Of a stretch of DNA of 64,000 nt, positions 45,001 through 54,707 are shown piece by piece. Numbering within the stretch: the first letter of the stretch is position 1; each line of letters opens with the position of its first letter. Source of the DNA: Galdieria partita (Eukaryota; Rhodophyta; Bangiophyceae; Galdieriales; Galdieriaceae); contig BQMJ01000002.1 of assembly GCA_025991245.1 (NCBI GenBank), forward strand, positions 62,001 through 126,000, read 5' to 3'. A program made the translations under genes and the position numbers. The notes beneath the pieces were generated by a model. The model was not told where the DNA came from. It ran no database searches and was given only the letters and a program-made list of their open reading frames with translations.

Positions 45001-45292
45001 TTCTTCGGAAGATTTATTCAACTTAATACATAGCTTGAAAGACAAAGTCACCAATGACATGAATTTCTCGCCGACGATGGATAGTATTTGTTGTGCAGTT
45101 GGTTTACAGTCAACTAATGCAGATGCTTACATTCAAGATGTTGATGGAGCTTTGGCAGCTATTAGAGAATTGTCTAGTCATACATCAACAATAACTGTAG
45201 ATAGCCATCTGAGGGCTCATACAAACGCTTTGAGTCATGTACATAAACCACGAAGACGATCTAGTATCAGGAATCAACAATCTCTAGAGTAG
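42058..45292 (+). CDS. Trehalose-6-phosphate synthase with a degenerate trehalose-phosphatase domain
   Basis: Eight exons (42058-42966, 43019-43519, 43567-43752, 43807-44045, 44104-44276, 44340-44487, 44537-44810, 44858-45292) give 954 aa. After a 160-residue Ser-rich N-terminus comes a complete GT20 domain: GLVSALKGV, WIGWPG, NGFCNDVLWPLFHY, WVQDYHLLLLPSLLRRR, GFFLHIPFPTSE, GVDRLDYIKGVPHKLLA and SSVRDGMNLVSYEFV, with the UDP-glucose and glucose-6-phosphate contacts present. The C-terminal third has the phosphatase fold (VVIISGRSKTILDNWFG, GLIAENGC, LELRPKGVSR), but the nucleophile motif DxDGT reads EYEGS and the metal motif GDDRSDE reads GVDRSSE, so phosphatase activity is unlikely. The layout is that of plant class II TPS. 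It probably makes trehalose 6-phosphate in the cytosol. Confidence 0.92.
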
Positions 45293-45321
45293 TCAGACTG
45301 AAAGACTTGATAAACTGACTT

Positions 45322-47350
45322 TTAGGACTCCAGTCGGAAACAGTTGCCTCCATGTTGTAGGAGCCATTCTTCTTTGACTTTCATTATTGTTCTAATATAA
45401 GGCTTGGATGTCCAAATCAATTCATGATAGATCAGGTAACCTTCCTCGTTGGAAGAAAAGCGTCTATGCAACACTGAAGATGGATGTATATCCACCTGCA
45501 GAGGTTCAAAAAGAGTGTAGAAATGATGATCTTTTCCAATCCTTACAGTTTGTCGAAAAATTCCACTAACCAGACACCGACCCAACCTATCTTGCTCACT
45601 TTCCTCCTCAAAGCGAGTTATGAAGATGGATATTTTTGTTGAAAATAGTAGAACAATTGAGATAATTGTTGGTAAATACTATCCGCAGTAGCTAACGAAC
45701 GATAGTTGAGATGATGTTCTTTGCACCACTTGATTCGGTCACATTCAGGAATAGAAAGATAAGACTGAAATACTTGTAACAGAGTAAAATGATCTCCAAA
45801 AGATGAGATAAATTTGTTCCAAACATGAATTGCTGTATCACGACTCTGAAAGGAAACTTGAAGAACTGATTCGGTACTAAGAATGGAACACACAAAGCCA
45901 ACATGGATGATGAGCAACCTAATGTGAGAGACTCCAGCAAGCTTCTGGAAAGCATCGGTATAATGGAAAGAACGCCATTTGCTTTCCAATCATAATCAAC
46001 TCGATGGAATATTCAACTGCACCAATTGAAAGCAATACTTCTAACTCATGCTGAAATGATTCCGTTCTAGGCTTATCCAACAACTCGAATTCAAGTGGAT
46101 TATTCACTCCCATAGAAATCAGTTGCAAAGTAATTGAAACCAAGTCACTCACCAAAACCTATACAACAATATAAAATAACCAAAAGCAAGTCTATGAAAC
46201 CAAATACCTCCTGAAGAGGACGAGAAGAAAGCTTATCAAAATCACTTTTCGTATATAAACGAAAACATTTGCCGGGATATTCTCTTCCAGCTCGACCTGT
46301 TCTTTAAAGTGCTTGTGCTTGAGATATAGGAGAAACCCTTCATGCATCGAAACTAGTCGCTGCTTGGAAAATCCACAATCTATAACATATCTAATTCCTG
46401 GAATTGTAATTGAAGTCTCTGCAATGTTGGTAGCTAAGGCTGCCTTGCGATATTCAGCCTTTGAGCATCTGATGAAAGTGCAGCAAACAAAGAGGCTATA
46501 ATGTGTCCTTGTTCTCCGAGAGCTTTGTAAACTTTTATCTACATTTCTTATCTAACAACGATTGATAGTTTTCGAACCTTTCTGGCGGCATTTTCAATTT
46601 CTTCTTGACCTGTCAGAAATATCAAAATATCACCTGAAAACGATTCCTCAACATGTATTTGAAGGCAGGCAACAACTGCAGCTTCCAAATAGTCTTCCAA
46701 CGGGGTTTTCGTATAGAAAATATCAACTGGATATAACCTTCCTTCAATTTCCAATAAAGATATATCAAAGGTTGAAAAAAAGCTTCGGCAATTTATCAGT
46801 TTCAAAGAAAGCCGGGACAATCACCACTTTCGAGGATCCCCGAAAGTTTCTAAATATCTTTCATAAGCTTCATCAATGAATATCAAGTCATATTTTAACA
46901 GTTCAGGATCTAGTACAGCTTCTCGTAACAAAACACCATCTGTAACGTAGCGTGACTTGGTTTTTCTATGCACAAATCTAAACAAAGTGAAGAAGTATGC
47001 AGTTACTGTTACCTACGATGAATTCATATCATCAAAGAGAACAACATAACCTATTTGGGAACCCAATGACGATCCACGCTATGTACAAACTCTTTTCGCG
47101 ACAGAGATGGCGACCACTCTCCGAGGTTGAGCAGTAACGATGGAACGACGTTATGCGTTGAGAGCTTACTGTGGAAACTATTGAAACAATTAGAGTTCTA
47201 AGATGGTCACTAAATGTGACTTACTTGTGTGGTTTTGCCACAACTAGTTTGTCCCAAAACTAATACTACCCCATTCGACTCTAGAGCTTCAAGAAAACTC
47301 TTCCGTGAGTGATAGAGGTAGTTTATTTATCTGATTCCAAATACGTTTGT
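45322..47350 (-). pseudogene. Decayed DEAH-box RNA helicase (DHX35/DHX15-like)
   Basis: The motifs of a DEAH helicase occur in order on the minus strand but in changing frames. Motif I is LGQTSCGKTTQ near 47240, Ia is TAQPRRVVAISVAKRV near 47115, and motif II reads DEAY instead of DEAH near 46880. [54 protein letters not shown] and [18 protein letters not shown] follow, then the helicase-associated region and OB fold to 45322. In-frame stops sit after VAKRVCT (47079-47081) and directly before RTGRAGR (46304-46306). About 25 residues containing motif III (SAT) are missing near 46840, and the frame shifts near 46340 and 45960. No 40-60 base intron removes these. It is best read as a host gene copy that has lost function; an intact paralogue is expected elsewhere. 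Confidence 0.75.
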
Positions 47351-47430
47351 TTCTCTTAACGACCATCGGATATTAAGAATTCTTTACCAATCATACAAAC
47401 AACCTCCCATCGAAGTTCGATGTTCTCTAA

Positions 47431-47592
47431 ATGTTTCTAGTAGCAATTCCAGTCTTCATTATAGAAATGTTATTTGCTCTCATATTTGTTATTTCTTGGC
47501 GGCTTCGGTATCCAATTTATTATTTGAACATGCCTTCTTTCGGAAGTTTTTATAACATGAAGAATCCTTTACATTCAGCTTTCATTCCTTAA
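47431..47592 (+). CDS. Possible micro-ORF encoding a 53-aa membrane protein
   Basis: ATG 47431 to TAA 47592. The first 22 residues are strongly hydrophobic (MFLVAIPVFIIEMLFALIFV), followed by ISWRLRYPIYYLN and a polar tail. This would be a single-pass protein with the basic WRLR on the cytosolic side. It sits between the decayed helicase and the UXT gene with 59 bases to the next ATG. No family recognised and no conservation evidence; it may be a chance frame. Confidence 0.3.
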   Translation: MFLVAIPVFIIEMLFALIFVISWRLRYPIYYLNMPSFGSFYNMKNPLHSAFIP

Positions 47593-47651
47593 GAGAAAAT
47601 TTTCCAATCCTTGCATACTTCGTGATCATTTCATATTTACAAAGTTGAAAG

Positions 47652-48066
47652 ATGGAATGGTTGGTTAGGACACGTTTGGAAAGCATTTGTGTACAAAGAG
47701 ATAGGACCTTTGAACAACTCGCCAAAGTGTAAGTTGTTTGCAAAAACTTGTTACTGCGTTATCCTTAAGATAGCTTCCAAGACGTGAGTTGAGAAGAAAC
47801 CTTGGTATGCTTCTCTCGAAAACTCCAACTTTGGTTCAAGTAAACGTGGGTTGCGATTTTTACGTTGACGGAGAAATTGACCAAGAAGGTCTCCTCCTGA
47901 TTGATTTTGGTAGGAAGCTTATTTCTATGAAGTTTTCTTCCTTAGTTCGAGGCGTCTATTAGGAAAGGATGTCTATGTGGAAATGCAACCACAAGAAGCC
48001 CTGGAGACTGCTATTATCAGAGAGACTTGTCTAGAGAGAGTTGGGGAGTTTTATACAAAGAGGTGA
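47652..48066 (+). CDS. UXT/ART-27-like alpha-class prefoldin
   Basis: Three exons, 47652-47726, 47774-47909 and 47963-48066, introns of 47 and 53 bases, 104 aa. The layout is helix, beta hairpin, helix: RDRTFEQLAK (UXT has RDKVYEQLAK), then VQVNVGCDFYVDGEI matching the UXT hairpin VDLGCNFFVD, then VYVEMQPQEALETA matching FLELTLAEALKF. The C-terminal helix is short and ends at EFYTKR. UXT is part of the R2TP/prefoldin-like co-chaperone complex that helps assemble RNA polymerases and PIKKs such as TRRAP. The third exon start is chosen at 47963 because the earlier AG at 47945 leads to a stop. Confidence 0.65.
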
Positions 48067-48902
48067 AGTAGTTGGACTTTACATTTTCACTCGTTTGTAA
48101 ACAAAGTTGCTAGAATTGGAGAACTGGAGGGTTGGCTTCAGACATACGGTGTGAAACACTAGTAAGATTGATGCTAGTATCCTTTGGAGCATTCTTATAG
48201 CAATATTTGCACATGATTGAATTTTTGTGCCAACTTGAGTTTCACAGTTGGATGTCTATAGCGTAGTTATTGTCTTATTTGAGGCCGTTGATGACATGAG
48301 ATATTTTGACGATATTTGTAAGACATGGAAGAAAAAAGTTACTGACATGTCTCTATGGTTACTGAAATTTCAATGAGATATATTGGTGTTGAAGTGGCTA
48401 TTTTGTATTTTGTCTGTTCGTGAACAGCCCAATGAAATGAATTGGAACGAATCTTTTTGACAAGGTAGACATGAATGTGAAAATTTTTTCATTCTAGTAG
48501 ACTTTTGAAGAAATTGAATGAATTTTGGTTACTTCACCTATATATTAGAAAGTTTGGATCACTAGTAGAACAATGTCTGTAAAGTTCGAGTAAGAGCACA
48601 AGCACTAGAGAGTAGTCAAACAGATTCCTCGCAAATGTAGTGATTGAGCATTGTCTAAATATAATTGTACTTTCAAATAACTCAGGAGAGTTCTTTGGTG
48701 AACAAGTAGCTAAAGATTTCCATTTGAGAGGAAGACGGGCCACACACAGGTCGCGGGACGGAATGGCCCTGTCTTCGATCGACTACAGCATTTTAAATTT
48801 AGTAACGGCATTTCTTTTCATTGGCTATAGAGAGGAAGTAAGTGGCAATTTTCTGAATATCGACCTCTTGCATGATTTTCTAAATAGTATTTAGAAACGA
48901 GG
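48067..48902. other. Long intergenic region
   Basis: About 835 bases between UXT and the PAK-type kinase. Several short frames on both strands lack any domain, splice support or start context. No tRNA, repeat or inverted repeat was recognised. It may hold a noncoding RNA or simply both untranslated regions. Confidence 0.5.
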
Positions 48903-50378
48903 ATGTTTGCAAAATTTTTAAAGGATACCAGCCAAGAATATAAACCGAACACTACAGACAAGACAAAAAAAGGAGAGCATCACGTTGTGACAGAAAAGGA
49001 GAACGACTCACACACAAGTCCGTTTTCTGTGAGTCTACTGGGCAGTTTCTTTGTACTTTACTAAATATTTGCATACTAATAGGAGTCTAGCACTTCGAAA
49101 GTCTCGCAAGGCAGCGGTGACGAGAACTTATCAAAGAAGAAGATAGATTTATATCGAGCGGTCATCCGAAAAATTTTTTCACCTCTTGACAATCACGAAG
49201 ACTCTCGTCTTGCCATTTCAGCTCCCATTAGCTGCCCTTCACAAGTATCTCATAAAGTTCATGTGGAATACGACCCGAATTCTTCGACAGGATTCGTTGG
49301 ATTGCCTCCTCATTGGGAGCAACTTCTTCTGAACGCCGGAATTGGTACTCAAGAAGTCGAACAATATCCCCAAGAAACTGCAGACGTTCTTCGCTTTCAT
49401 AACAAACCCAATTTACCTCCTATTGCAACAGATGAAATCTTAGCATCCTCTAATGACCAATACAATGACTTTGACATGTCTCCGGTTTGTTCCATTATTC
49501 TACAACAAGATCCTTACATGTTCTACAAAGACCTGAAGAAAATTGGAGAAGGTGCTTCAGGTTCTGTATACAAGGCGACCTCTTTGGACTGCCCTCAACA
49601 TAGAGTAGCAATGAAGAAGGTGAAACTAACTTCCCAAACAGTACATGAAGCAATGGAAACCGAAATCAATATGATGCGCAGCATTCAACATGACAATGTA
49701 GTTCGATTTTATGAAGCCTACGAGTGGGAAGAATACTTATGGCTTGTAATGGAATTGCTGGAAGGAGGTTCACTTACAGATATTATTTACTTTCTAATGG
49801 AGCACAAATGTTACTTTGAGGAAAAACAAATTGCCTTCATTTGCCAAGAAGTTTTGAAAGGTCTTGAAGGCATACATGCTCTTCGTCGAATACATAGAGA
49901 TGTGAAAAGTGATAATGTCCTTACTGACTTTGATGGACACATGAAACTTGCCGACTTTGGCTATTGTGCTCAAATTTCCAGTGAGAAACTTAAGAGAACG
50001 ACTGTAGTTGGAACCCCTTATTGGATGGCACCAGAGTTGATTCGCGGAAAGCCTTATGACTTTAAAGTCGATGTATGGAGTTTGGGCATTTTGGCGTTGG
50101 AGTGTGCAGAAGGAGAACCGCCTCTCTTGCATGAAACTCCTCTAAGAGCTATGTTTCTAATTACTACCCGAGGACCACCAGGACTGAAGAATCCAGATAA
50201 GTGGTCTTGTTTGTTTAGAGACTTTCTACAAAAATGTTTGAGTGTTGACCCTTCCAAAAGAGCATCTATTAAGGAATTGTTACTTCATCCATTCTTGAAA
50301 ACTGCTTGTGATCGCAAAGAAATGGCAAAGTTGATACGTTTGTGTAGAAAGGTTCCAGAACACATTCCATTTATGTAG
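48903..50378 (+). CDS. p21-activated kinase (PAK, STE20 family) with CRIB domain
   Basis: Two exons, 48903-49028 and 49083-50378, intron 54 bases, 473 aa. The CRIB motif is ISAPISCPSQVSHKVHVEYD (IS-P-x(n)-H-x(2)-H), followed by TGFVGLPPHWEQLL, as in PAKs that bind Rho/Rac/Cdc42-GTP. The kinase domain is complete: GEGASGSVYKA, VAMKKVKL with the catalytic Lys, IHRDVKSDNVL, LADFGYCAQ, the activation loop KLKRTTVVGTPYWMAPE and DVWSLGILALECAEGEPP. The Thr in RTTVVGTPYW is the expected activating site. It would act downstream of a Rho-type GTPase in polarity or stress signalling. No N-terminal PH domain is present. Confidence 0.92.
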
Positions 50379-50438
50379 AAACGATAGAATAATTGTCTTT
50401 TACAACTCGTTCAATTAAATTTTTATAGTTTTTTGGTT

Positions 50439-51566
50439 ATGCACCATGACAAATACTGCAAGTCGATATGGTTTTGGTACGGTTTTAGTGCCTTTCTCTT
50501 GGCAATTGTTTGTAGCAAGGTCTATTCAAAACTTCATTGTAAACAAGAAAACTTAAGCAATTATGAATTCAACTTTTTGTTTTCTTGTGGCCGTTCCGGT
50601 ACCAAACACTTTTCGAAGGTCTTTGGTGACCGCGACTCGTTCGTTACTCACCAACTTGACTGTATTGATAAGCCCACGAGAGAGCTTATAGCAGACTTTT
50701 ATAGGCCTATGCTTCAGAATTCTTCGTTTCAAGAATTGGAAAGATATGTGATGAGTCATTTGATTCCTTTTATGGAGAGCAACTTGAAGGCAACTGGAAC
50801 GAGACGATATTTCTATACTGGTCACGTGCCTTTTACCTTTGGTTTGGCAGATTATTTATTGCAACATATTCAAGCACCAGTAAAGATTATAAGAGTTCGA
50901 CGCGGTAGAATTCCTCTTGCTTTGAGCTTATTAAGTATGGGTCCAGAGGAAGAGGATCCCTGGGTAGAAAATAACAATGTTTCGAAGTATAAAAAGAGGT
51001 TTGTGAAAGATATCAGTACATGCTTCGTGATTTTGTTTAAAAAGTTTTCAAGATGGCTTCTGTCGCCTACAGATCCTATCGTGAAACTATCTTGCTCTTC
51101 TCTCGTTTGGAGTCGCTTGAACCGCTTCCAGAAATACTTGTGGTGAGTTTTAAAGGATTCTGTATTGAGCAGTCACTCTCAAGTCTTGTATTTTTCTAGG
51201 GTAGTTGATGATACAGAGTGTCGTTGGCAATACTTCAAAAGACAGTATAACTTTGCGTGGTTAGAAGTACAATTAGAAGCATTGGATCAGATTCACGGTA
51301 TCTTAGAGTACGAGAAAATCTCCAACTTTTTAGGCATAGGTAGTATGAACTAAAATTACTGAAAGAACATTCATTTACTCGTTCAAGGTTTTGAAAACAA
51401 GTCAAGGAAGCTTTTCTATAGGCACAATTCAAAAGAAACTTTGAAACATCCAATGCAGCCTCTATTCTCAGAGAGTCAACTTCGTCAATGGGATGACGAA
51501 TATAAGCAAATAATAGGCTCTTGTGATATGCACTCCGAGCAGAAAAGAATCGGTTGGAGCTTCTGA
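50439..51566 (+). CDS. Sulfotransferase-like type II membrane protein
   Basis: ATG 50439, four exons with introns starting near 50999, 51142 and 51340. A signal-anchor (SIWFWYGFSAFLLAIVCSKVY) near the N-terminus gives type II Golgi topology. The sequence FLFSCGRSGTKHFSKVFG resembles the PAPS 5'-phosphosulfate loop of sulfotransferases, and VKIIRVRRGRIPLALSL resembles the 3'-phosphate-binding strand and helix with Arg and Ser. The C-terminus ends QKRIGWSF. Galdieria walls and polysaccharides can carry sulfate, so carbohydrate sulfation is possible, but the acceptor is unknown. The exon around 51045-51142 is the least certain. It ends 16 bases from the stop of RTF2. Confidence 0.6.
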
Positions 51567-51582
51567 TACATCCTCATAACAG

Positions 51583-52347
51583 TTAACGGACAGCACCTGT
51601 AAAGAGTTCCTCTGGTTTTCGAGTTTTATTATTCACGAATATACTGCTCAAAATGTTTTGGGAACTGTCTTTCTCAGACGTTGTGTTAGTTCGGGCTCTG
51701 TTTTGGGATATCACGTTTCCTGAATTGGATAGCTTAGACTGTAACTTTTTAGTTGTCGTGGATACCATCATTTTCCTCTTCTTTTCTCTTTCCTCAGCGC
51801 TTGGATTTAACAAGACGACATCAGCTTCAGTCAGACCAGTAGAAAAACATACAGGACAACTCTTGGTGCAGTTTTCAACGTTTAGGAAGCCAGTTCCACG
51901 TAAAGCATTTTCACTCACTATGCATCCACACTTCCATAATACATAAAAACGTCTTTTGGAAGAAGCGTCTTGTAAGGTAATAGGACACACTAACCGGAAA
52001 CCAGTCTCCGGGTCTCCTCGCAAACTTCTTGAGCAGTCAACAACGTCCTTGAGACTTTTTATATGTTGAAATGCGTCTGTGGAAGTACAAAAGTCTTCCT
52101 GTTTGGTTTTTGCCTTTCTTTCCAACAGAAAACGAATAAGTGCTTCTTTGTTGAACAAATAACCAAGTTTACAGGCAACCACTGGTGGTTTAAGAGGTTC
52201 CCTCGAAATGGCACAAGTTCTATAGTTTGCTTCTTTGGCGTCCCCTGGGGCTTCATCGGAGGTTTTCCTTCGTTTTCCCAAAATATCTTTTCGAACTTGA
52301 ACAAGTTCTAAACGAGTATTGTTCAGAGAACCACCGTCACCACCCAT
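51583..52347 (-). CDS. RTF2: Replication termination factor 2 (RTF2 family)
   Basis: Single exon, 254 aa, starting MGGDGGSLNNTRLELV, close to the MGxDGGT(I)P start of the family. The split RING-like C2HC2 region is recognisable: YRTCAISREPLKPPVVACKL, YLFNKEALIRFLLERK, then FRLVCPITLQDASSKRRFYV and SCPVCFSTGLTEADVVLLNP. The C-terminus is a basic Ser/Thr-rich tail. RTF2 acts at replication forks; yeast and animal proteins affect fork pausing and restart, and the plant form also affects splicing. The start is 60 bases downstream of the S28 stop on the same strand. Confidence 0.9.
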   Translation of the reverse strand: MGGDGGSLNNTRLELVQVRKDILGKRRKTSDEAPGDAKEANYRTCAISREPLKPPVVACKLGYLFNKEALIRFLLERKAKTKQEDFCTSTDAFQHIKSLKDVVDCSRSLRGDPETGFRLVCPITLQDASSKRRFYVLWKCGCIVSENALRGTGFLNVENCTKSCPVCFSTGLTEADVVLLNPSAEEREKKRKMMVSTTTKKLQSKLSNSGNVISQNRARTNTTSEKDSSQNILSSIFVNNKTRKPEELFTGAVR

Positions 52348-52407
52348 TTACTGAACAAACAATTTAAGAGCTTATTTTATTTGCGGAACATACTATAAAG
52401 GAGGGCT

Positions 52408-52653
52408 TTAACGCAATCTTCTAGCTTCTCTTTCAGATTCTAGTAACGTCAAAATATCTCCTTCTCGTACAGGTCCCTTGACATTTCTGATAATGCTTCG
52501 GTTTTCGTTACCCAAAAGTTCTACTCGTACCTACACGCCTGTTAGACTTCACAGTATTACACAAAATTGTCTACTCACTTGAGTTATTCCTCCTCTTGAA
52601 CCAGTACGTCCTAATATCTTTTCGACTTTGCCTTGTTTCAACGACTGATCCAT
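52408..52653 (-). CDS. RPS28: Small ribosomal subunit protein eS28
   Basis: Two exons, 52579-52653 and 52408-52530, intron 48 bases, 65 aa. The protein reads [20 protein letters not shown] then GGITQVRVELL and [19 protein letters not shown] followed by [10 protein letters not shown], the near-invariant C-terminus of eS28. The N-terminus lacks a few residues compared with animals. It is too short for most gene finders because the exons are 25 and 41 codons. Diverges from the DNAJC21/Jjj1 gene with only 67 bases between start codons. Confidence 0.95.
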
Positions 52654-52720
52654 CACGACGACGATCAACTCTTACAGCCTCTTTTGACGTCGATTGAGAA
52701 ATTCTAATTTAAAGCCATAC

Positions 52721-54211
52721 ATGCAACGAGACTATTACGACGTTTTACAAGTCAGTGACACTGCTACTTTGAGTGAGATAAGAGCATCTTTTCGTCGCTT
52801 GGCGTTAAAATGGCACCCAGACAAGAATCCTGATAGAGTAGAAGAGGCGACGCAACAGTTCAAGGAAATCCAACACGCATACGCAATACTGTCGGATGAT
52901 AATGAACGTGCCTGGTATGACGCTCATAAGGAAAGTATTCTTTCTGGAAAAGAATCACCAAATGAAGATAAACCGAAAGATAGAGAAGCAGGTCTTCGTA
53001 AAGCTACTAGTGCTCCCCTTTTTGAGTGTTTTTCTTCTGGATTCTACAACGGCTATGCTGACGACGCAAATAGTTTCTACACCCGATTTAGAGAAGTATT
53101 TGAAACTTTGGATAGAGAAGAAAGAAGCTTTTCGGAAAATGAAGTATCTGCTCCCTCATTCGGCAGGTCTGATTCTACCTGGGATGATGTCAGGAAGTTT
53201 TACAGCTATTGGGAAAATTTTCAGACCAAAAAACCTTTTCCATTTGTCGATAAGTGGAACTTAAACGAAGCTCCCAACAGAGACATAAGAAGAGCTATGG
53301 AGAAAGAAAATAAAAGTGAAAGACAAAATGCCAAGAAAGAGTTTACGGCAGCAGTGCGTAGTTTAGTTCGATATGTGAAAAGAAGGGATAAGAGAGTAGC
53401 TAGAAGACGCCAGGAAGAGTTGGAAGAAGAGAACCGGAAACAGGAGAAACTTGCGCAAGAGATGACAAAGCGAAATCAGGAGTCAGAACAACTTCGAAGA
53501 AAGTTACAAGAAGAACGTCAAAGGTTGATCGAAGAAGAGCTAGTTCATTTGGATGAACTTCTCGAGGAGCTTGACCTGGAAAGCACTTTCAATGAAACGG
53601 TTCTTGAAGATATCAAATTCATTTGTATTGCGTGTAAGAAAACATTTCGTTCATTTTCTCAGTGGGAAAATCATGAATCTTCTAAGAAACACTCGGATAA
53701 ATTAAAAAAAGCTCGTAAAGATTTCTTGATAAAAAATGAAGAATTCAATCCATTGGATATTCGTTTAGGAAGAGAGAAGATAACTCTTGAACAATATTTT
53801 GAGCTTTTATCGACATCTGAGGAGGCAGGCTTTGAAGTTTCTGTTGAAGAGGAAGATTATATCGAAGAAGCGAATACCGAGAGTGTGGAAGAAGATGGGA
53901 GAGAAGAGTATGAGGAGAACTTAAATGGAAGTTTCAATGCTGATACACTTCGCAACGACGACGATAATCTGAATTCCTTTGTCAGCTCATTTAAAGAACA
54001 AGTGAAAGCCAATCATCATAAGAGCACTGAAGGCGATGTCATGATGACCAGTGAGGAGAGTAATAAGAAAGAGCGGAAGAGACGAAGGAACAAATCTGCC
54101 AAGAAAAACGACACTTCAATTCGATGTAACGTCTGTGGAGAAACATTTGGTTCGAGGAATAAACTTTTTGAACATGTTAGAAAGGAAGGCCATGCTCTGC
54201 GGGTCCCTTAG
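52721..54211 (+). CDS. DNAJC21/Jjj1-type J protein with two C2H2 zinc fingers
   Basis: Single exon, 496 aa from the ATG at 52721. The J domain occupies residues 3-70 (DYYDVLQVSDTATLSEIRAS, HPD motif in LKWHPDKNPD). Two widely spaced zinc fingers follow a charged helix: FICIACKKTFRSFSQWENHE (about residue 305) and IRCNVCGETFGSRNKLFEHV near the C-terminus. This is the exact architecture of Jjj1/DNAJC21, a cytosolic cofactor that with Hsp70 releases Arx1 and Rei1-type factors from the late pre-60S subunit. The long acidic and basic coiled-coil middle (VARRRQEELEEENRKQEKLA) is also usual. The shared promoter with S28 fits a ribosome-production role. Confidence 0.92.
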   Translation: MQRDYYDVLQVSDTATLSEIRASFRRLALKWHPDKNPDRVEEATQQFKEIQHAYAILSDDNERAWYDAHKESILSGKESPNEDKPKDREAGLRKATSAPLFECFSSGFYNGYADDANSFYTRFREVFETLDREERSFSENEVSAPSFGRSDSTWDDVRKFYSYWENFQTKKPFPFVDKWNLNEAPNRDIRRAMEKENKSERQNAKKEFTAAVRSLVRYVKRRDKRVARRRQEELEEENRKQEKLAQEMTKRNQESEQLRRKLQEERQRLIEEELVHLDELLEELDLESTFNETVLEDIKFICIACKKTFRSFSQWENHESSKKHSDKLKKARKDFLIKNEEFNPLDIRLGREKITLEQYFELLSTSEEAGFEVSVEEEDYIEEANTESVEEDGREEYEENLNGSFNADTLRNDDDNLNSFVSSFKEQVKANHHKSTEGDVMMTSEESNKKERKRRRNKSAKKNDTSIRCNVCGETFGSRNKLFEHVRKEGHALRVP

Positions 54212-54707
54212 CTGTTCTCTGGCTGTTTATAAGTCGTTTTATTTTTTCTTTTGAATTGTCGTAGTTTTGTTGTAAAAAAATATGGAAGAAGAAGGCAGAA
54301 TTCTTATGGAATACTGATGCGTAATTGAACTAACAGTTTTGGAATCGAATCAATAATAAATACTGATGTTTTTTCTATCATGATGAAGTGCTGCTCTTTT
54401 GAAAGATTCGCTGTCCCATCGAACTATTTATTTGAGTGGTTGATAATTTGTGTCATTCTTGTTCATTCATAAAGGCTTTGGTGAAACACCACAACAGTAG
54501 TGGCGAAGAAACTACAACTTAGAGCTATTTTGTATGAAAAAAGGCGGAAAAAAATTCGCGCAGACTGAAGCTTTACTTCTAAAGACTTGGAATTTTCAGA
54601 AACGTCAACATGGTGAAAATGCTTGTAACATTTTGGTTCCTATAGGTTCGTAGTTGGAGTTGTCTTAGCTCCATGGTTGCTGAATTCTATCGATAGTACT
54701 TCTTGTT
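54212..54707 (+). other. Intergenic region and unresolved start of the ABCA gene
   Basis: About 500 bases. The first part is the 3' region of the J-protein gene. An ATG at 54610 opens a short hydrophobic frame (MVKMLVTFWF) that stops after 11 codons and could be the first ABCA exon, but no splice choice was found that joins it in frame. No other feature seen. Confidence 0.4.

Noticed and set aside
46304-46306. Stop codon in helicase motif VI read as selenocysteine or stop readthrough, since SepSecS is present
   Set aside because: The codon is TAA, not TGA, and the gene has other stops, frameshifts and a missing motif.
48640-48894. 84-codon plus-strand frame before the PAK gene
   Set aside because: No recognisable domain and no link to the first PAK exon, which has its own ATG at 48903.
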